Shown here: piece by piece, positions 63,754 to 64,000 of the stretch
How the letters are laid out: each line of letters opens with the position of its first letter
Numbering within the stretch: the first letter of the stretch is position 1
From: Clostridium vitabionis
GTDB lineage: Bacteria > Bacillota > Clostridia > Lachnospirales > Lachnospiraceae
Length of the DNA stretch: 64,000 nt
Direction: 5' to 3'
NCBI RefSeq assembly: GCF_015351765.1
Contig: NZ_JADKQA010000002.1
Span: 142,903-206,902 of the forward strand
Notes under the pieces: generated by a model
What the model was told of the DNA's origin: nothing
The model's database searches: none
The model's input: the letters and a program-made list of their open reading frames with translations, nothing else
Position numbers and translations under genes: made by a program

Positions 63754-64000
63754 ATGTCCGATAACATTATACAGTTAAATGAAGACCTAATAAAGCATGA
63801 TCTTAAAGATCTTGTCCGCAGCAGTGTTGAAGAAACGCTGAATGCCCTGCTCGATCATGAAGCGGATGAGAATGCTCCGTCGAAGAAGCTCTGATCGAAA
63901 TGTATCTGGCCGGGGTATCCGTCCGCCGCGTAGAGGATATCACAGAAGCTATTTGGGGAACTAAGGTATCTCCAGGAACGATCAGTAATCTCAATCAGAA
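63754..64000 (+). pseudogene. IS256-family transposase with internal deletion, window-truncated
   Basis: It starts MSDNIIQLNEDLIKHDLKDL after GGAGG. After LLDHEADE (63873) the sequence jumps to ECSVEEALIEMYLAGVSVRR and VEDITEAIWGTKVSPGTISN in another frame. In intact relatives about 55 residues lie between. The junction shares the short sequence GA, consistent with a slippage deletion. The frame stops at 63894. The gene continues beyond the window. It is unlike the IS256-type copy at 52,931-54,159. Confidence 0.85.

Overview
The window looks like a chromosome segment of a GC-rich Bacillota, probably a Lachnospiraceae/Eubacteriales-type anaerobe. The evidence is strong AAGGAGG-type ribosome sites, consensus sigma-A promoters, PPi-type phosphofructokinase, a short SecA, an A-type flavodiiron protein at the left edge and a Wadjet locus. 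No 16S gene is present, so the placement is inference.

Positions 1 to about 36,000 are GC-rich core chromosome. The order is: the 3' part of a flavodiiron protein; a structured non-coding stretch; secA; prfB with a frameshift site that uses UAA; hom; the t6A-tRNA genes tsaE, tsaB and tsaD with rimI and an RNase Z-like gene; a small charged protein; ispD; pfp; tRNA-Ser(UGA) on the minus strand; a run of membrane, DUF6765-like, HdeD-like, HD-domain and nitroreductase genes; enolase; a thiamine-diphosphate enzyme divergent from a LysR regulator; a complete Wadjet system (jetABCD, 22,897-29,894); cobI; a MetE-like methyltransferase under a LysR regulator with a recognisable MET-box; an old-yellow-enzyme-type oxidoreductase; and a tiny cysteine-pair protein. 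Intergenic spaces carry a dispersed palindromic repeat whose stems show compensatory changes between copies.

From about 36,100 the base composition becomes clearly more AT-rich, and the content changes to a catabolic island with several insertion sequences. A LacI-type regulator is followed by a minus-strand operon: histidine phosphatase-GNAT fusion, TIM-barrel isomerase, and TRAP transporter dctM, dctP, dctQ. A divergent plus-strand operon encodes a 2-oxoacid/acetoin-type dehydrogenase complex (E1 alpha, E1 beta, E2, E3), a short-chain dehydrogenase, a metallo-beta-lactamase-fold protein and lipoate-protein ligase. Both divergent promoters carry the palindrome ATATTAnTAATAT over their -10 boxes. 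The inferred scheme is TRAP uptake of a small organic acid or hydroxyketone, SDR redox conversion and CoA-dependent oxidation by a complex lipoylated by its own ligase. The substrate cannot be named from sequence. The operon is damaged: dctQ is split by an IS4/IS1634-type element with a CCCGGG target duplication, and an araD-like gene is cut down beside a frameshifted IS256-type transposase. An IS110-family element follows, with a candidate bridge-RNA region.

From 56,300 to 61,100 an RpiR regulator faces a gltS-like, ornithine-cyclodeaminase-like and nhaC-like operon (amino-acid uptake and metabolism). The right edge holds a complete 2.1 kb IS with 29-bp inverted repeats, a TCAAT duplication and an accessory coiled-coil gene. 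It sits just upstream of an internally deleted IS256-type transposase that runs off the window.

Gene-free stretches over 300 bp: 849-1394 (repeats, terminator, structured RNA, promoter); 10,321-10,746 (terminator, then AT-rich DNA); 13,326-13,798 (repeat, tRNA, promoters); 17,338-17,739 (repeat cluster, terminator); 35,406-35,774 (terminator, promoter); 35,925-36,447 (hairpins, promoter, long leader); 45,061-45,421 (divergent promoters and operators); 55,903-56,321 (IS110 5' region, inverted repeat); 61,112-61,710 (inverted repeats, terminator, IS end).
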